Source of the DNA: Macrostomum hystrix
Taxonomy: Eukaryota; Platyhelminthes; Macrostomidae
Assembly: GCA_950097015.1 (NCBI GenBank)
Contig: CATNEN010000033.1
Coordinates: forward strand, 2,542,001-2,606,000
DNA: 64,000 nt
Direction: 5' to 3'
Below, piece after piece: positions 21,587 to 32,069 of the stretch. A program made the translations under genes and the position numbers. A model generated the notes under the pieces. That model was not told where the DNA came from, did no database searches, and worked only from the letters and a program-made list of their open reading frames with translations. Each line of letters begins with the position of its first letter. Within the stretch, counting starts at the first letter, position 1.

Positions 21587-24500
21587 ATGAATTTGCAACT
21601 GTCAACTAGAGTAGTGGGCCTTATTGTGTCCGCTGCGATCGCTTGGCAAATCGGCTCGGCGTCAGCAGAGGCTCCAAGCCAGCGGGATGAGGCATCGAGC
21701 GACGAGAAGATCTGGAATCTGCTCCAGCTGGGCAGCAAGTATAACAAAATTGTCCGACCGCCACCGGACTATAATTCAACCAATGTTGTCTATATGGGAT
21801 TCGTCGTCTTGAAACTTCTTGGAATCGTAAGTCGATGGATCAAAACACTCCCGACTGTGATTACGCATTATTTTACAATAGTTTCAAGCATTTCGAATTA
21901 AGAATGTGTCGTACAAATTTGAAGTCCGAAGCAGATGTCAATTTAAGGCTCTAGAATCGAGACCGAAGTCAATCCTCGAACCAAAACCAACTGAAGTCAG
22001 TAGCTGGTCGTTCTAGGCGACTAGAACAGCCGAGACATCTCACCCCAGTTCTTCCCATGGTATCGACCAGCTACTGATTTCAGTTGGTTCGGTTCGAGGA
22101 TTGACCTCGGGCTCCATTCTAGACCCTTTAGTTGATATCCCCATTATCCATCTGACCCGTGCGCAGTCCAGACGATAAGCTCCCAGCTCCGGCTGCATAG
22201 ATGTAGTATGCACCCGAGGCCATATACATTTGGTGCACGATATAGCTATTCTATTCTGAAATTGTATGATTCGAATCGACTAGATCTTACCCATAGACAG
22301 TAGAAGCAATTAAATCAGAGCGTGCAGCAATACATCATAATAGGAGCACACTTTGAACAAATGTCTATGGCACAATGTTATGGACAGTTTAGCAAGTCAT
22401 ATTAAGCCAGTTATGGCCATAGACATAAAAGGCGGGAAATAATCTGCCTTCATTGTTAGGCCCCAAAAAACTCCCCTACAATGATACAATGAGCTATGAC
22501 ATTACATGGTAGCGGCTTCTGTCATGCCATAACGTCATTTTGTTTGAATCAACTTAATTATACTCGTAATTTAACTTTTATATCAAACAAGCCGTTTATA
22601 GTCTGTCCACAAAGCTTCGCAAAACCTGGCGAAGTTGCAAAAATAGACAGGAATGTATTTCTCGATGACGTAATTAAGTCAAACTGGTCATGGATACAAC
22701 AATTAGAGCAGTCTGCAAATTTATGCAGCGATAAATTTACTTAACATTTACACCATTTTTTCACCCAAAAACTTCAGAGTGAAGTTTCCCAGCACATGGC
22801 ACTTGAAGGCTACACTGAAATGGTGAGTCCAATTGTGCGATACAACTGTTCCCTCGTGTTTAAAAAAGAGAATTGAATGTGTTAAACCCAATTGACAAAT
22901 AAATCGCCAACTTCCTCAGTTGGAACGGGCTTTGATGTGGGGGCTTTCCGGCAGGCAATTTTGTGAATGAGCTTTTTGTCGCAAGTCTCACAGTAGACTT
23001 CTGTGCATGCACTGAACTTTCAGGAGTGGAATGATCCTCGTCTGGCTTGGTACGGCAAATTTAACGGCAGTTTTGATAATATCACAGCTATTTATCTGCC
23101 ACAGAGTGCCATTTGGATACCCGATATAATAACCATCAACACGTGAGACACTGATTGCTGATGCCTTTTCTATACAGGATCGAATTAAGCAATCTGCTCA
23201 ACTTATTTATCAGTACTCCAGCGTTCTTTATTATTCTTGCTCTGATATCTCGAAAAAAATTGTCTTTATAGGACGCTCTTCTTTACTGTTAAGATGCAAA
23301 TAAATAAACCGCTTAGAAACTCCTGCTTAGTACACAATTTTCCTGACGAGATTAGGTTCATTATTTTCTGTCCCGCAGTAGCAAATGCAAATAATTTGCT
23401 ACCATTTGCAGCGCCGAGTACAAAGAATCAAATCAGCCGCTGTCCACCATCGTGCAAGGCGACGGTCGCGTCTTCACCAGCTGGCCGTACAATTCGAAAA
23501 CCCTATGCGACATCAACATGCTGTACTTTCCATTCGACTCGCAGGTGTGTCGCGTTGTGTTCGGCAGCTGGCTGATGGTCAAGGCCAACCTGGAACTGCG
23601 GCTGCTCGACAAGAATTCGTCGTCAGTCCTTCCGCTGGACGCGGTCAGGCAACAGAGAATCGAGAGTGACGAGTACTGCATCACGAAGAGCGACTTCTCC
23701 GTAACGTCTGTGATGGATATGGACGCTTCCCAGGAGGCAGTCTTCACCGTTGCCATTCAGGTTAGTTTGTGGACTGAAGTAACCCTTTTTGGTACACGGA
23801 CCGCAAGTGATGAAAACGACTTTAAACTTAAAGGAGATGAAAAGAAGTTTTGGTGAATAAGTTTTCTCGAGGCCCGATGGTAAGCTAAGTGCAGTACCAA
23901 TCGGCCTCTTCAAGGAATTTCGCTCCACACTTGATAGTTCGATTGGACAGCGTAGACAAAAAAATGGCAACAAAAAGGTACCGGAAAATGTTTTGAAGCT
24001 CCGGGATTTGTTTTTGCCATCCGCGGCGGTGTTCGAGGACTTTTCAAAGCAGCCTGGCTGGTTGGATTGACATGACGATTAATTTCGTTTTTTTAACACC
24101 GTTTGCAAATCCACCAAAAACTTCAGCGCAAGCCGCTGTTCTACATCATGAACCTGATCGTACCGAGCTTCCTCATACTACTCATCTGCGTGTTCAGCTT
24201 CTTCCTGCCGCCGGATTCTGGCGAGAGACTGTCACTGAACATCACCCTGATGCTCACGCTGATGGTGTTTATGCAGATTGTGGCCGGCTACACTCCGGCC
24301 CAGAGTGACAGCGTGCCGATGCTGAGTGAGAGCTGTCCCCTTTGCTGATCAATCAATGTGCTCGATCATTGGTTTGTTGATTTGGTGGCTAACCTGGGGA
24401 CTGGAGCAACCGTTCTGGGGTCACCTATTCAACTTGCCAGAGGAGCTTGTAGCGGCCAGTAAGCTTCGGACTTCTGATCGAGAGGTCGGGAGTTCGTATC

Positions 24501-25685
24501 TCAGCCCTAGGGATACATAATGTGTACTTAAGCTAGATCGCTATTGCTTCAGTTCAGTGAAATTCGCATGTCAGCATTAGCTGGGGTAGAAATTTAGGTG
24601 TGTGACGGCCTCCCAAAGCTGAACAGCTGTATGCAGCCTCTGATAGCGCCGCGTAATAGCTGCGGCTGTGCTACTGGCTGTAAATCTGGCTGTACATCTG
24701 GCTGTACATCTGGCTGTACATCTGGCTTTACATCTGGCTGTACATCTGGCTGTACATCTGGCTGTACATCTGGCTGTACATCTGGCTGTACATCTGGCTG
24801 TACATCTAACCCAACTGTACGAGGTTAGGTGTCATTGGCATCAATCGACGCAGGCGGAATTAAAGTGCCAATTTAATGACAGTTGGACTGCCCCTGTAAA
24901 ACACAAATAAACACAAAACACCACTCGAACGTGTTTTCGAGCTTTCAAGAACGACTACTTCACCTACTTCATCAACTATTTTCAACCGAATTTCAGCCGG
25001 CTTCTTCGCCGCAGTGGTGGCCCTGACGGCCGTGTCCACCGTGGGCAGTGTGTTCCAGCTGTACTGCTGCTACAGGGCCCGCAGCTCGCATGGCTTCGCG
25101 CCCCCTGCTGCTATTCGAGCGGCCTGCTTTTGCGGACTTCGGGGCCGACCGGACAAAGGGGACGAAGCAGCGAGCGGAGATGGCAATGCGGAGGCCACTG
25201 TGAGTCTAGATTCATGTTGTGTGTGCTGATCTAGTTTAGAGATTCTGGTTCGCTTCACGCATCAGTGAATGTGTGATGGCCTTGTAGAAATACCCGAGCC
25301 TAAAGGCAGCCTCATCTTCAAAGGGAAATTAAGTGCATTGCTCAGAGAGTAACGGAGATTCTAAGTTAACGGTCAGGCGTCCGAAAAGGGGAAAATCCTC
25401 ACAAGCGATTGTAAAATTGACTAATTTGTACAATCGATGAAGTTTCAATACAGAAATAAGTTGAGCAGCAATTGAATAATTTGGACAGTTGACAACACCG
25501 ATCAGACCTCTTCTTGACCACTTCAGCGAATTCAGCAAGCGGCACCGCAGGACGCCACGGATATCAATTGGCTCGTGATAGGGCGCAGGCTCGACTGGGT
25601 CCTGTTGGTTGCCATGGTGATCGCCATGGTCGTCCTGGCGGTGTTTATGTGTCACGCCAGAAGTCCGGATTATGTTGCCTGCTAA
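21587..25685 (+). CDS. Nicotinic acetylcholine receptor-like Cys-loop subunit (divergent)
   Basis: Seven exons: 21587-21826, 22778-22822, 23024-23142, 23412-23760, 24127-24325, 24997-25199 and 25527-25685. Phases 0,0,2,0,1,0 close to 437 residues. The 45-nt second exon is characteristic of nicotinic subunit genes. There is an N-terminal signal peptide, loop A as WIPDI, the Cys-loop as C167-x13-C181 with FPFD, and FGSW before loop B. TM1 is about 256-280. TM2 is 285-306, with E284 at -1' and L294 at 9', both cation-channel features. TM3 is about 319-342 and TM4 about 407-427. Oddities: the loop D tryptophan position (exon 2) is not Trp; the loop C region ESDEYCITKSDFS has only one Cys, so it is non-alpha; position 20' is Gly; and the TM3-TM4 loop is short. 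It is likely an accessory or structural subunit of a plasma-membrane pentamer. Exact ligand unknown. Confidence 0.88.
21950..22123. repeat. Foldback inverted repeat in receptor intron 1
   Basis: Two arms of about 60 bases (21950-22010 and 22064-22123) are roughly 90% complementary, from TCTAGAAT at one end to ATTCTAGA at the other, with a 53-base loop. The transcript could form a long hairpin. It resembles a foldback MITE; no target-site duplication was identified with confidence. Confidence 0.85.
24430..24500 (+). mobile_element. Degenerate tRNA-derived SINE head
   Basis: The text TTGTAGCGGCCAGTAAGCTT resembles a pol III A box region. About 35 bases later GGGAGTTCGTATCTC resembles a decayed B box (consensus GGTTCGANTCC). 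Spacing is tRNA-like. It is similar in layout to the better preserved minus-strand copy near 43960. It lies in intron 5 of the receptor gene. Confidence 0.5.
24620..24683 (+). repeat. Dispersed repeat block beginning GAACAGCTGTA
   Basis: This segment and 43965-44029 are diverged copies of one sequence (about three quarters identical by eye), from GAACAGCTGTA through GCAGCC or ACAGCC to CTGGCTGTA. It is an unnamed dispersed repeat. The minisatellite that follows here grows from its last bases. Confidence 0.6.
24676..24812. repeat. 12-bp minisatellite in receptor intron 5
   Basis: About 11 copies of TACATCTGGCTG with single-base variants. The unit matches the terminal CTGGCTGTACAT of the dispersed repeat block found both here and at 43965-44029. 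Confidence 0.95.
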
Positions 25686-25745
25686 GCTTGATCTCTTTAA
25701 ACCAATGATTTAAATAGGAACATGCTGCTCTACGAGTACAAGCAA

Positions 25746-25751
25746 AATAAA
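25746..25751 (+). promoter_or_regulatory. Polyadenylation signal AATAAA of the receptor gene
   Basis: AATAAA lies 61 bases after the receptor stop codon, a normal spacing for cleavage and polyadenylation. Confidence 0.55.
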
Positions 25752-26522
25752 GAAAAATTAGACTTTTTTTCAAGCAACTGTAATTAGCAAATTATATGAT
25801 ATTATATACAGATAATATTGTAATCGTATGTATGTATTCCTTTGCAATTTAATTATCCCTTTCATAGGCACTTTAAATAGTTGGAGAAAAGGAAAATGGG
25901 CAAATCAAGGGAAATATGAGGGTTCAAGATGCTACGTAATAAATGACATAAGACACTAAATTGGCCTTTTAAACCGATAATACATTCGTAGAGACAGATT
26001 GATAATAAATATGCGTTAAAAATCTATATTTATCCTTTTTTATCCACAAGTTTAACAAAAGTGAATTGAACTCAAGACGCTGTCGTGGTATAGTTAATAT
26101 AACTTTTTTCAAAAGGCAAAGCCTCACAACTTGGGATCAGGAATCGACTGTAGGCAAAGCCTCACAACCTGCGCAAGAAAAATATTCAAGAGGAAGAGGA
26201 AGAAATATTTTTTTGCGACTTTTTCACGACTTAACATGGCACTGACAACTCACTGGAAGCGGTTGTTTGGAAGCTGTGGAGGCGCACAAAACCAAGCAGG
26301 CAGAGACGGAAACAGGGCGACAAAATCGATCAAAGAGACCGATTCCGCGCCTCGCCGGTGTCACCTGCAGCTCAAAGACAAACACAGATGAGTCGCTTGA
26401 TTTCTAAGACAGTTAGAGCCTGTAAGATGCGGAGTCTACCCGGTCTGCATCACCCCATCCCGCGTTGTTTCCGGTGGATATTATATTCTTTCGAGCCACT
26501 GCAGATCAATATCTGCGCGTGT
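25752..26522. other. Intergenic spacer upstream of the lectin-like gene
   Basis: No gene recognised. A 37-bp near-duplication containing GGCAAAGCCTCACAAC occurs at about 26115 and 26152. TCAAAGACAAACA-type words recur near 26371 and 26578. The region probably includes the promoter of the following gene. Confidence 0.45.
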
Positions 26523-26529
26523 TATAAAA
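26523..26529 (+). promoter_or_regulatory. TATA box (TATAAAA)
   Basis: A consensus TATAAAA lies 100 bases upstream of the ATG at 26629, consistent with transcription starting near 26555. Motif and position only. Confidence 0.5.
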
Positions 26530-26628
26530 CGGAGTTGGTCGGAGTTGGTAGTCACGTAGACGCCGCAGTCCCTGGGTCAAAGACAAACATCACGGCGAGC
26601 CACCCACGCTTTGGCTGAGCAATTTAAA

Positions 26629-27780
26629 ATGCAATCTTTCCATTCTCTCCTCCGGCTGCTCTGGGCAATGGCTCTGCTGTCCGTTGGCAGAGCGAACGAC
26701 CAATGCGACGTCGCGAGGGGCTACGAGCTGGTGACCAACACCACCGACTGCGTCGGAGCCGAGTCTGCAGTGCGCCTCTCCGCGTGCGACGCTATGGCGG
26801 CCTGCACCCTTCTCGGGGAGAGCTTGCTCGGACCGGTAGCTTTCAGGTGGTAGCATGATTGCAGTCGCTTTTTGAGGTCATTGCACTGGGGTTTACGGTT
26901 TCACAAAGTCTAATTTTTTTACACTATTCTATTATTCGTGTAGACAGTTTTTATTTGATATTGAATTGTTGGAAGCGATCACTGCTCTACTACTGGTACA
27001 TCGATACCAATGGACGCAAGGGCAAATTCTGTACAATAAACCCTGCTTGAAATGGTCGTGCAGTGTCCGAAAGCGTCGCCCCGCCAAAACACTACAACCA
27101 TCGCTCGGACCTTGAACTAAACTCGCGCATTTGTGGCTTGCAGGTCATTGCGCAACACAGGTGGCTTGACTAAGGACACTTGGTTGGGCATAACGGATGC
27201 CGCTGTGGAGCGTGACAAGCAACCGACCGGCTGGCAGCTGGTACCGGGGTCCCAACAGATGGCCAGCCAGGACGCAGAGTTCTGGTCGGCCGGTCAGCCG
27301 GACAACCAGGTCGGCTTGGAGGACTGCACGCTCTATCTTGTGTCTGACGATGGACTGCACGACTATCAATGCAACGCCACCGCCTTCTATAGGTGCCAGA
27401 GACCCGCCGGTGAAGCGTCAAAGACTTCAAAGCCGAAGAGGTGCCAGTTCTTTCCATTGCTGCCTAGAGAAATCGAATTTCTGGCATGGGATTTCTTCAT
27501 TTGTTATTCTTTCTTTGAATCGTGCAGCTCTCAGCGGTTCCACAAACTTCCAATCCGGAGCTACTCACAGGACGCCCCGGGTTGCACTCGCCCGGTCGTC
27601 AAAGTGGCCACATCCGTGATGTGCGCCTCCAGCTGCTCAGAAGAGCTAGGTTGCATCGGCTTCTATCACAATGAGCTCCGGCTGGAGTGCCAGCTGATGC
27701 TGCATTTTGACGCGGCTCTGATGCTAAGCTACAACTCGGAGGGCGAGCGTCTCGCTTGGCGGAAGATGCTCATTTTTTGA
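26629..27780 (+). CDS. Secreted C-type-lectin-like protein A with Cys-rich PAN/apple-like tail
   Basis: Three exons: 26629-26846, 27144-27440 and 27528-27780, joined in phase 2 twice. Total 255 residues; an in-frame ATG six codons earlier is possible. A signal peptide (MQSFHSLLRLL...SVGRA) is followed by a C-type lectin fold. Its landmarks are DTWLGITDA, TGWQLVPGS, FWSAGQPDNQVGLEDC and HDYQCNATAFYRCQ. The QPD triplet is the one associated in this family with galactose-type ligands, but the WND motif is reduced to HDYQC, so calcium-dependent sugar binding is uncertain. The last exon holds a second disulphide-rich unit with CASSCSEELGCIGFYHNELR, resembling a small PAN/apple-like domain. Intron 2 is 87 nt, a multiple of three, and has a weak GTGCCA donor. 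If retained, translation continues in frame. It is paralogous to the convergent gene at 28226-29257. Confidence 0.75.
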
Positions 27781-28225
27781 CCGCATGTGGGCGCCCGTCT
27801 GACAGAGTAACTGAGCGTGAAGCAAGTGATGCAGGCCTTCGAAATCTTAAGAATAGTATCTATGACGTTCTGCTATTAAACCAACATATCTAAAGTTCAT
27901 TGTCAATTAGAAATAGTATTATTAGCGCAAAATTTATGTACCAGACAGCTTTTGAATTTGCGCAAGTCTTAGAAATTAATATAGCGCTCCTTTAAGTTTC
28001 CGTAAATTAGTATTCATTTTAATGACAAAAACAGCGGCTTATTGATACATCTAAAATTGATGTTGAATTCGAGTGTTCTGGTTCACAAACAAAAATTCCT
28101 AAGTTGGTATTCATAAAAAAAAAGTTTTTTTGTTCATTCGGTAGCCTTTTAATGCGTTTTTCCAATCTCCAAAAGCGCGGGAAATCGAAAAAAATCGAAT
28201 TTGACTTTTTTGGATATTGCGCGCG
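27781..28225. other. Spacer between convergent lectin-like genes
   Basis: AT-rich shared 3' region. ATTAAA at 27875-27880 is a possible polyadenylation signal of gene A. No other element recognised. Confidence 0.5.
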
Positions 28226-29257
28226 TCACAGGTGGGCGATGCTCTTGACCCACGCCAACTGCTCAGCGGACGAGCCGTAGCTCAGCTGCACCGCCGCGTC
28301 AAAGTATTGCAGCAGCACGCACTCCGAGCGCAGCCGGTTGAAGTAGAACCCGACGCAGCCGAGCATCGCTCGGCAGGCGGCCGCGCAGTGCAGCTGCACC
28401 GGAGAGTTCAGCAGCTCCGAGTTGCAACCGACGGCGCCCTGGGTGAAGTCCACAACCGCTGCTGAAGCGAACAGGTCAAAGTGCTGCTGCACTGGCCTCT
28501 GGTTGTCAATCGGGTGCTCGCACATGCAGGCAGCATTCGCGTCACAGCCAGAGTCGTGCAGTTTCCCCGTGATGGCGCTGTGGTTGACGCAGTCCTCGAT
28601 GCTTGTGCCTCCGGGCTGTCCCGAGGCCCAGAGACTGGTGGCATTGAACACTGAGCCCGACCAGTTTGGAACCACCTTGGCACGAGAAGAAGCATTGAAA
28701 ATATGTCTATACTAGATATCTCAGCCGCAATCGCTTCAGCACTATCATGTACTTGTTAAATATTATTGACTGGGTCAGCTCCTCCTTATAATCGAGTGAC
28801 TTTGAAAGTTAGCTGAACACTTATATCTGTCGCCACATCTCTCGGGGCGAGTCACCAACAAACGTATCAAGACCACAAACTTGTGCTTGGAACCGCGCCA
28901 TGCATACGTTTCACAAAAACTGAAATTTGCCATAATTCAGCCATAGCCCACCTGCCACCCAGTCGGACTGCTGCCTCGCTCGGTCAGCTGGTCGTTGACC
29001 GCCGTCCAGACGGTGCTGCTGAGGCTCAGCCGAACTGCAGCGTACGTGTCCGGCTGCAGCAATTTCTGGCTCAGCTCGGTGCAGATCTGCAGGCACTTGC
29101 AGTAGCCGACAGCCGAGGCGAGGATTCCACTCAGGCAGGTGGGCTGGCCCGGTGAGACTGAGTAGCCAGACTGGCAAGTGGGCTCAGCAACTAGCAGGTG
29201 TGACAGAAGGCAGAGCGCCGCAAGCAGCAGCGAAGTAATTGTTGCAAATGTCTTTGA
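28226..29257 (-). CDS. Secreted C-type-lectin-like protein B (paralog of A), 5' exon unresolved
   Basis: Two exons are clear: 29257-28952 and 28675-28226, joined in phase 0. They encode about 251 residues. The first starts at a CCTTCCTTAG acceptor, so the initiator ATG must lie in a further 5' exon that I could not place. Its first 20 residues (ITSLLLAALCLLSHLLVA) are a hydrophobic signal sequence. Alignment with A is direct: TGWQ followed by VVPNWSGS, LWASGQPGGTSIEDC, then a tail with CRAMLGCVGFYFNRLRSEC and EQLAWVKS against ERLAWRKM. QPD of A is QPG here, so the sugar-binding triplet is lost. In contrast to A there is no intron between the lectin-like and tail domains. The two genes end 446 bases apart, tail to tail. 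Confidence 0.72.
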
Positions 29258-30053
29258 CTAAGGAAGGATACAAATCAATAAAGTCCTGAACAACTATAGC
29301 TAAGCATGCAAGTCTTTAAATATCTCTGTATTTTATTTTCGTACTCCATGGTTACAGAAGCCAACCACGAATTCTTTCATCCACCTGAAACTTTTGCCTA
29401 GCCTTTCCTTTTTTTGCATTCCTGCTTCCTCATCTATCTTTGGAAGCGGTTCAGTTTCTGGGGAGTCAAGCAAAACATGCACTTTATACCTAAAAGCTGG
29501 CTGAGGCTCTCGGGCACTCTGATGCTTTTCAGTTGCATTCTTGAGTGGCCTTGGGGGACTTCAAGCTGTGCCGGTACGAAGCTGAACTCCGCTCGCAGGC
29601 CGGTTGGCCGCGTCGGTTAGCAGGAAGGCTTTTCTGGCCGCCTCACTTGATTAGCTGTAGAAAGACCAGACTATTTTCCTCCTGGGGAGAGACACGGTGG
29701 TATTTCAAATACTCACTGTATTGGTTGAATGTTTTGGGAGATTTTCCATGGTTTAAGTGCAGTTTTACTACTGAAAATTGCTTCACCATTAGATTCTCTG
29801 AATGGACTGCTTTGAATACTTAGAAATAAGGCCTTTTACATAAAGGCTTGGCTTTCAACAAAGACCCAAAGCACCGGGGAGCTCCGGTGCCCCCTATTTA
29901 TCTCCAAAGGAATGGGATCGAATATCCATCTAGTACGAATACTCTCATGCTACTACTGACAGTACAGTTGCAAAAAAATTACTTCCGGCGACAAACCTTC
30001 GCTGTGGCTTTCATAATTTAGAGACAAAATAGAGCGTCGTTTACGCTTTCCTA
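29258..30053. other. Intergenic; presumably holds the 5' end of lectin-like gene B
   Basis: No supported exon was found, although the missing start exon of the minus-strand lectin-like gene should be here or beyond. No repeat recognised. Confidence 0.4.
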
Positions 30054-30054
30054 C

Positions 30055-30590
30055 AGTGCGATTTGTGTGTGAGTGAATGTGAGTGATTGTGAGTGAGTGT
30101 GAGTGAATGTGAGTGAGTGTGAGTGAATGTGAGTGAGTGTGAGTGAATGTGAGTGAGTGTGAGTGAATGTGAGTGAGTGTGAGTGAGTGTGAGTGAATGT
30201 GAGTGAGTGTGAGTGAATGTGAGTGAGTGTGAGTGAATGTGAGTGAGTGTGAGTGAATGTGAGTGAGTGTGAGTGAATGTGAGTGAGTGTGAGTGAATGT
30301 GAGTGAGTGTGAGTGAATGTGAGTGAATGTGAGTGAGTGTGAGTGATTGTGAGTGAGTGTGAGTGAGTGTGAGTGAGTGTGAGTGAGTGTGAGTGAATGT
30401 GAGTGAGTGTGAGTGAGTGTGAGTGAATGTGAGTGAGTTTGAGTGTGAGTGTGAGTGAGTGTGAGTGTGAGTGAGTTTGAGTGTGAGTGTGAGTGAGTTT
30501 GAGTGTGAGTGAATGTGAGTGAGTGTGAGTGTGATTGTGTGAGTGAGCGTGTGCAAGTGTGTGCGAGAGTGAGTACATGTAAGGGTGAAA
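30055..30590. repeat. 10/20-bp GAGTGTGAGT minisatellite
   Basis: Array of GAGTGAGTGTGAGTGAATGT units, shifting toward GAGTGTGAGTGAGTTT near 30430-30520. The Thr/His/Ser-rich open frames on the minus strand are a by-product of the repeat. Confidence 0.95.
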
Positions 30591-31000
30591 CTCAGCGTTT
30601 CATTCTGTGTCAATTTTGTTTTCTCGAATTCTAAATTTCCGACAGTCGTGGAGTCGCAGCGCAATTGTGACCGGCTCCGGTCTCCAGGGCCGCTGCTAAT
30701 TCCCAGCTGTGCTCGGTGTCCATCTATGCGCACCAGATGGAAAAGCAGTGGCAAAGTAAATTAGAGTCTATAATAAGTACTAGGGTGACGCTCCAGTGTT
30801 GTGTTATTGTGAGCAGCTCAAATGTGAAGACCTTGTCTCAACACCATGCATATGTGACCCGTGGCTTAATTAAGCCCGCTTTCAACAGAACAAGATGCCA
30901 TGAACGTGACTGAACAGTCGATAAGCTGCAGCAAACATCGTGTAGTTAGCATTAGCAATGAATGCCGCGTTTTGCGCACTGTTCTTCACTTATGGGGGAA

Positions 31001-31006
31001 TTTATT
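31001..31006 (-). promoter_or_regulatory. Polyadenylation signal AATAAA of the FDPL precursor gene
   Basis: Minus-strand AATAAA lies 121 bases beyond the precursor stop codon. Confidence 0.5.
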
Positions 31007-31126
31007 TTCAGCATTGCCGTCTGAGAACGCAGGTCAAACTTAACAAGCTGTTTCAGCCGTTCTCGCATAACAACAAAATGTTTGTTCACAAATTATCCTA
31101 GTAGACAAATCGCGTAGTCTAGCTAT

Positions 31127-32069
31127 TCACTTTCTGAAGAGCAGTGGGTCGTATCGCTTCATGGAGTACAGCGGGTCGAACCTCTTGGCTAGAAGTGGGT
31201 CGTATCGCTTCATGGAGTACAGTGGGTCGAACCTCTTGGCTAGAAGTGGGTCGTATCGCTTCATGGAGTACAGCGGGTCGAACCTCTTGGCTAGAAGTGG
31301 GTCGTATCGCTTCATGGAGTACAGTGGGTCGAACCTCTTGGCTAGAAGTGGGTCGTATCGCTTCATGGAGTACAGCGGGTCGAACCTCTTGGCTAGAAGT
31401 GGGTCGTATCGCTTCATGGAGTACAGCGGGTCGAACCTCTTGGCTAGAAGTGGGTCGTATCGCTTCATGGAGTACAGCGGGTCGAACCTCTTGGTAGATA
31501 GCAGCGGATCAAAGCGCTTAGCTTTGTTCTCAGAGTGCTGAGTAGCGCGTGATACACGCGGAGCCTGCAGCATGTTGAATTAATTCTTTAATTCTTTAAT
31601 TACAAATGTTTAAATTAATGGTGTCTAAAATGCAGACTGAGGTCGCATTCGTGGCCAAGACCTTAGTTGGTGAAACGGTCGATCCAACCCCAGTCGCAGG
31701 ATCGATTATCAGAGCACAAGGTCTGCAACAGACGAGCGACTGTGCCGTGACGGCTGGTTTAAGAGGACCAGGAAGGGAAACTTAATCCTTCTCGCTTTTA
31801 CTGAGGGACCAACAGAGTATCGGTGCTGGGCCGGGTGCTTCAGCTTGGGTTACCTCGCATAGTATATCGACCTGAGACAATCGACCATGGGGGATGCGCC
31901 CCCAACTAATCCCCCACCAACTGGCGAAATTAATTTCTGAGCTTTACTAGATATTGATTGCAAAAAAAATTGTGTCATCAGACAGAGGATTTACCGCGAC
32001 GGCTGAGCTGACGGCCAGGCCGCAGATCAGAAGGCACCAGAGCGGCGAACTGCGCGAGGCGACCGGCAT
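31127..32069 (-). CDS. Neuropeptide precursor with tandem FDPLYSM / YDPLLA peptides
   Basis: Two exons, 32069-31995 (25 codons) and 31564-31127 (145 codons plus stop), join in phase 0 to give 170 residues. Exon 1 encodes only the start and a signal peptide (MPVASRSSPLWCLLICGLAV...AVA) and ends at a GTAAAT donor. Exon 2 begins at a TGCTGCAG acceptor with APRVSRATQHSENKA, a short spacer. A string of Lys-Arg-bounded peptides follows: one FDPLLST, seven FDPLYSM, six YDPLLA and a terminal YDPLLFRK. No Gly precedes the KR sites, so the peptides would not be amidated. The design is that of a multicopy neuropeptide precursor processed by prohormone convertase and carboxypeptidase in the secretory pathway. 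The (F/Y)DPL core faintly recalls orcokinin/pedal-peptide-type FD-x-(I/L) starts, but the peptides are much shorter. I do not recognise a named family. Confidence 0.82.
31138..31500. repeat. 51-bp coding minisatellite inside the neuropeptide exon
   Basis: Seven near-identical 51-bp units, each encoding KRFDPLYSMKRYDPLLA on the minus strand. Differences are almost confined to one C/T site (AGCGGG versus AGTGGG), which is synonymous in the coding frame. Confidence 0.95.
31600..31930. other. GC-rich unidentified segment in the neuropeptide intron
   Basis: Within the 430-bp intron lies GC-richer sequence with inverted words (GGGGGATGCGCCCCC near 31890) and a B-box-like GGTTGGATCGACC on the minus strand near 31690. 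It may be a diverged pol III-derived repeat. No second copy was found in the window. Confidence 0.3.

Noticed and set aside
30041-30754. His/Thr/Ser-rich repetitive open frames on the minus strand
   Set aside because: By-product of the GAGTGTGAGT simple repeat; several frames are open at once.
31144-31541. Plus-strand repetitive frames over the neuropeptide array (WSTAGRTSWLEVGRIAS type)
   Set aside because: Shadow of the minus-strand KR-bounded peptides, which have a signal peptide and splice support.
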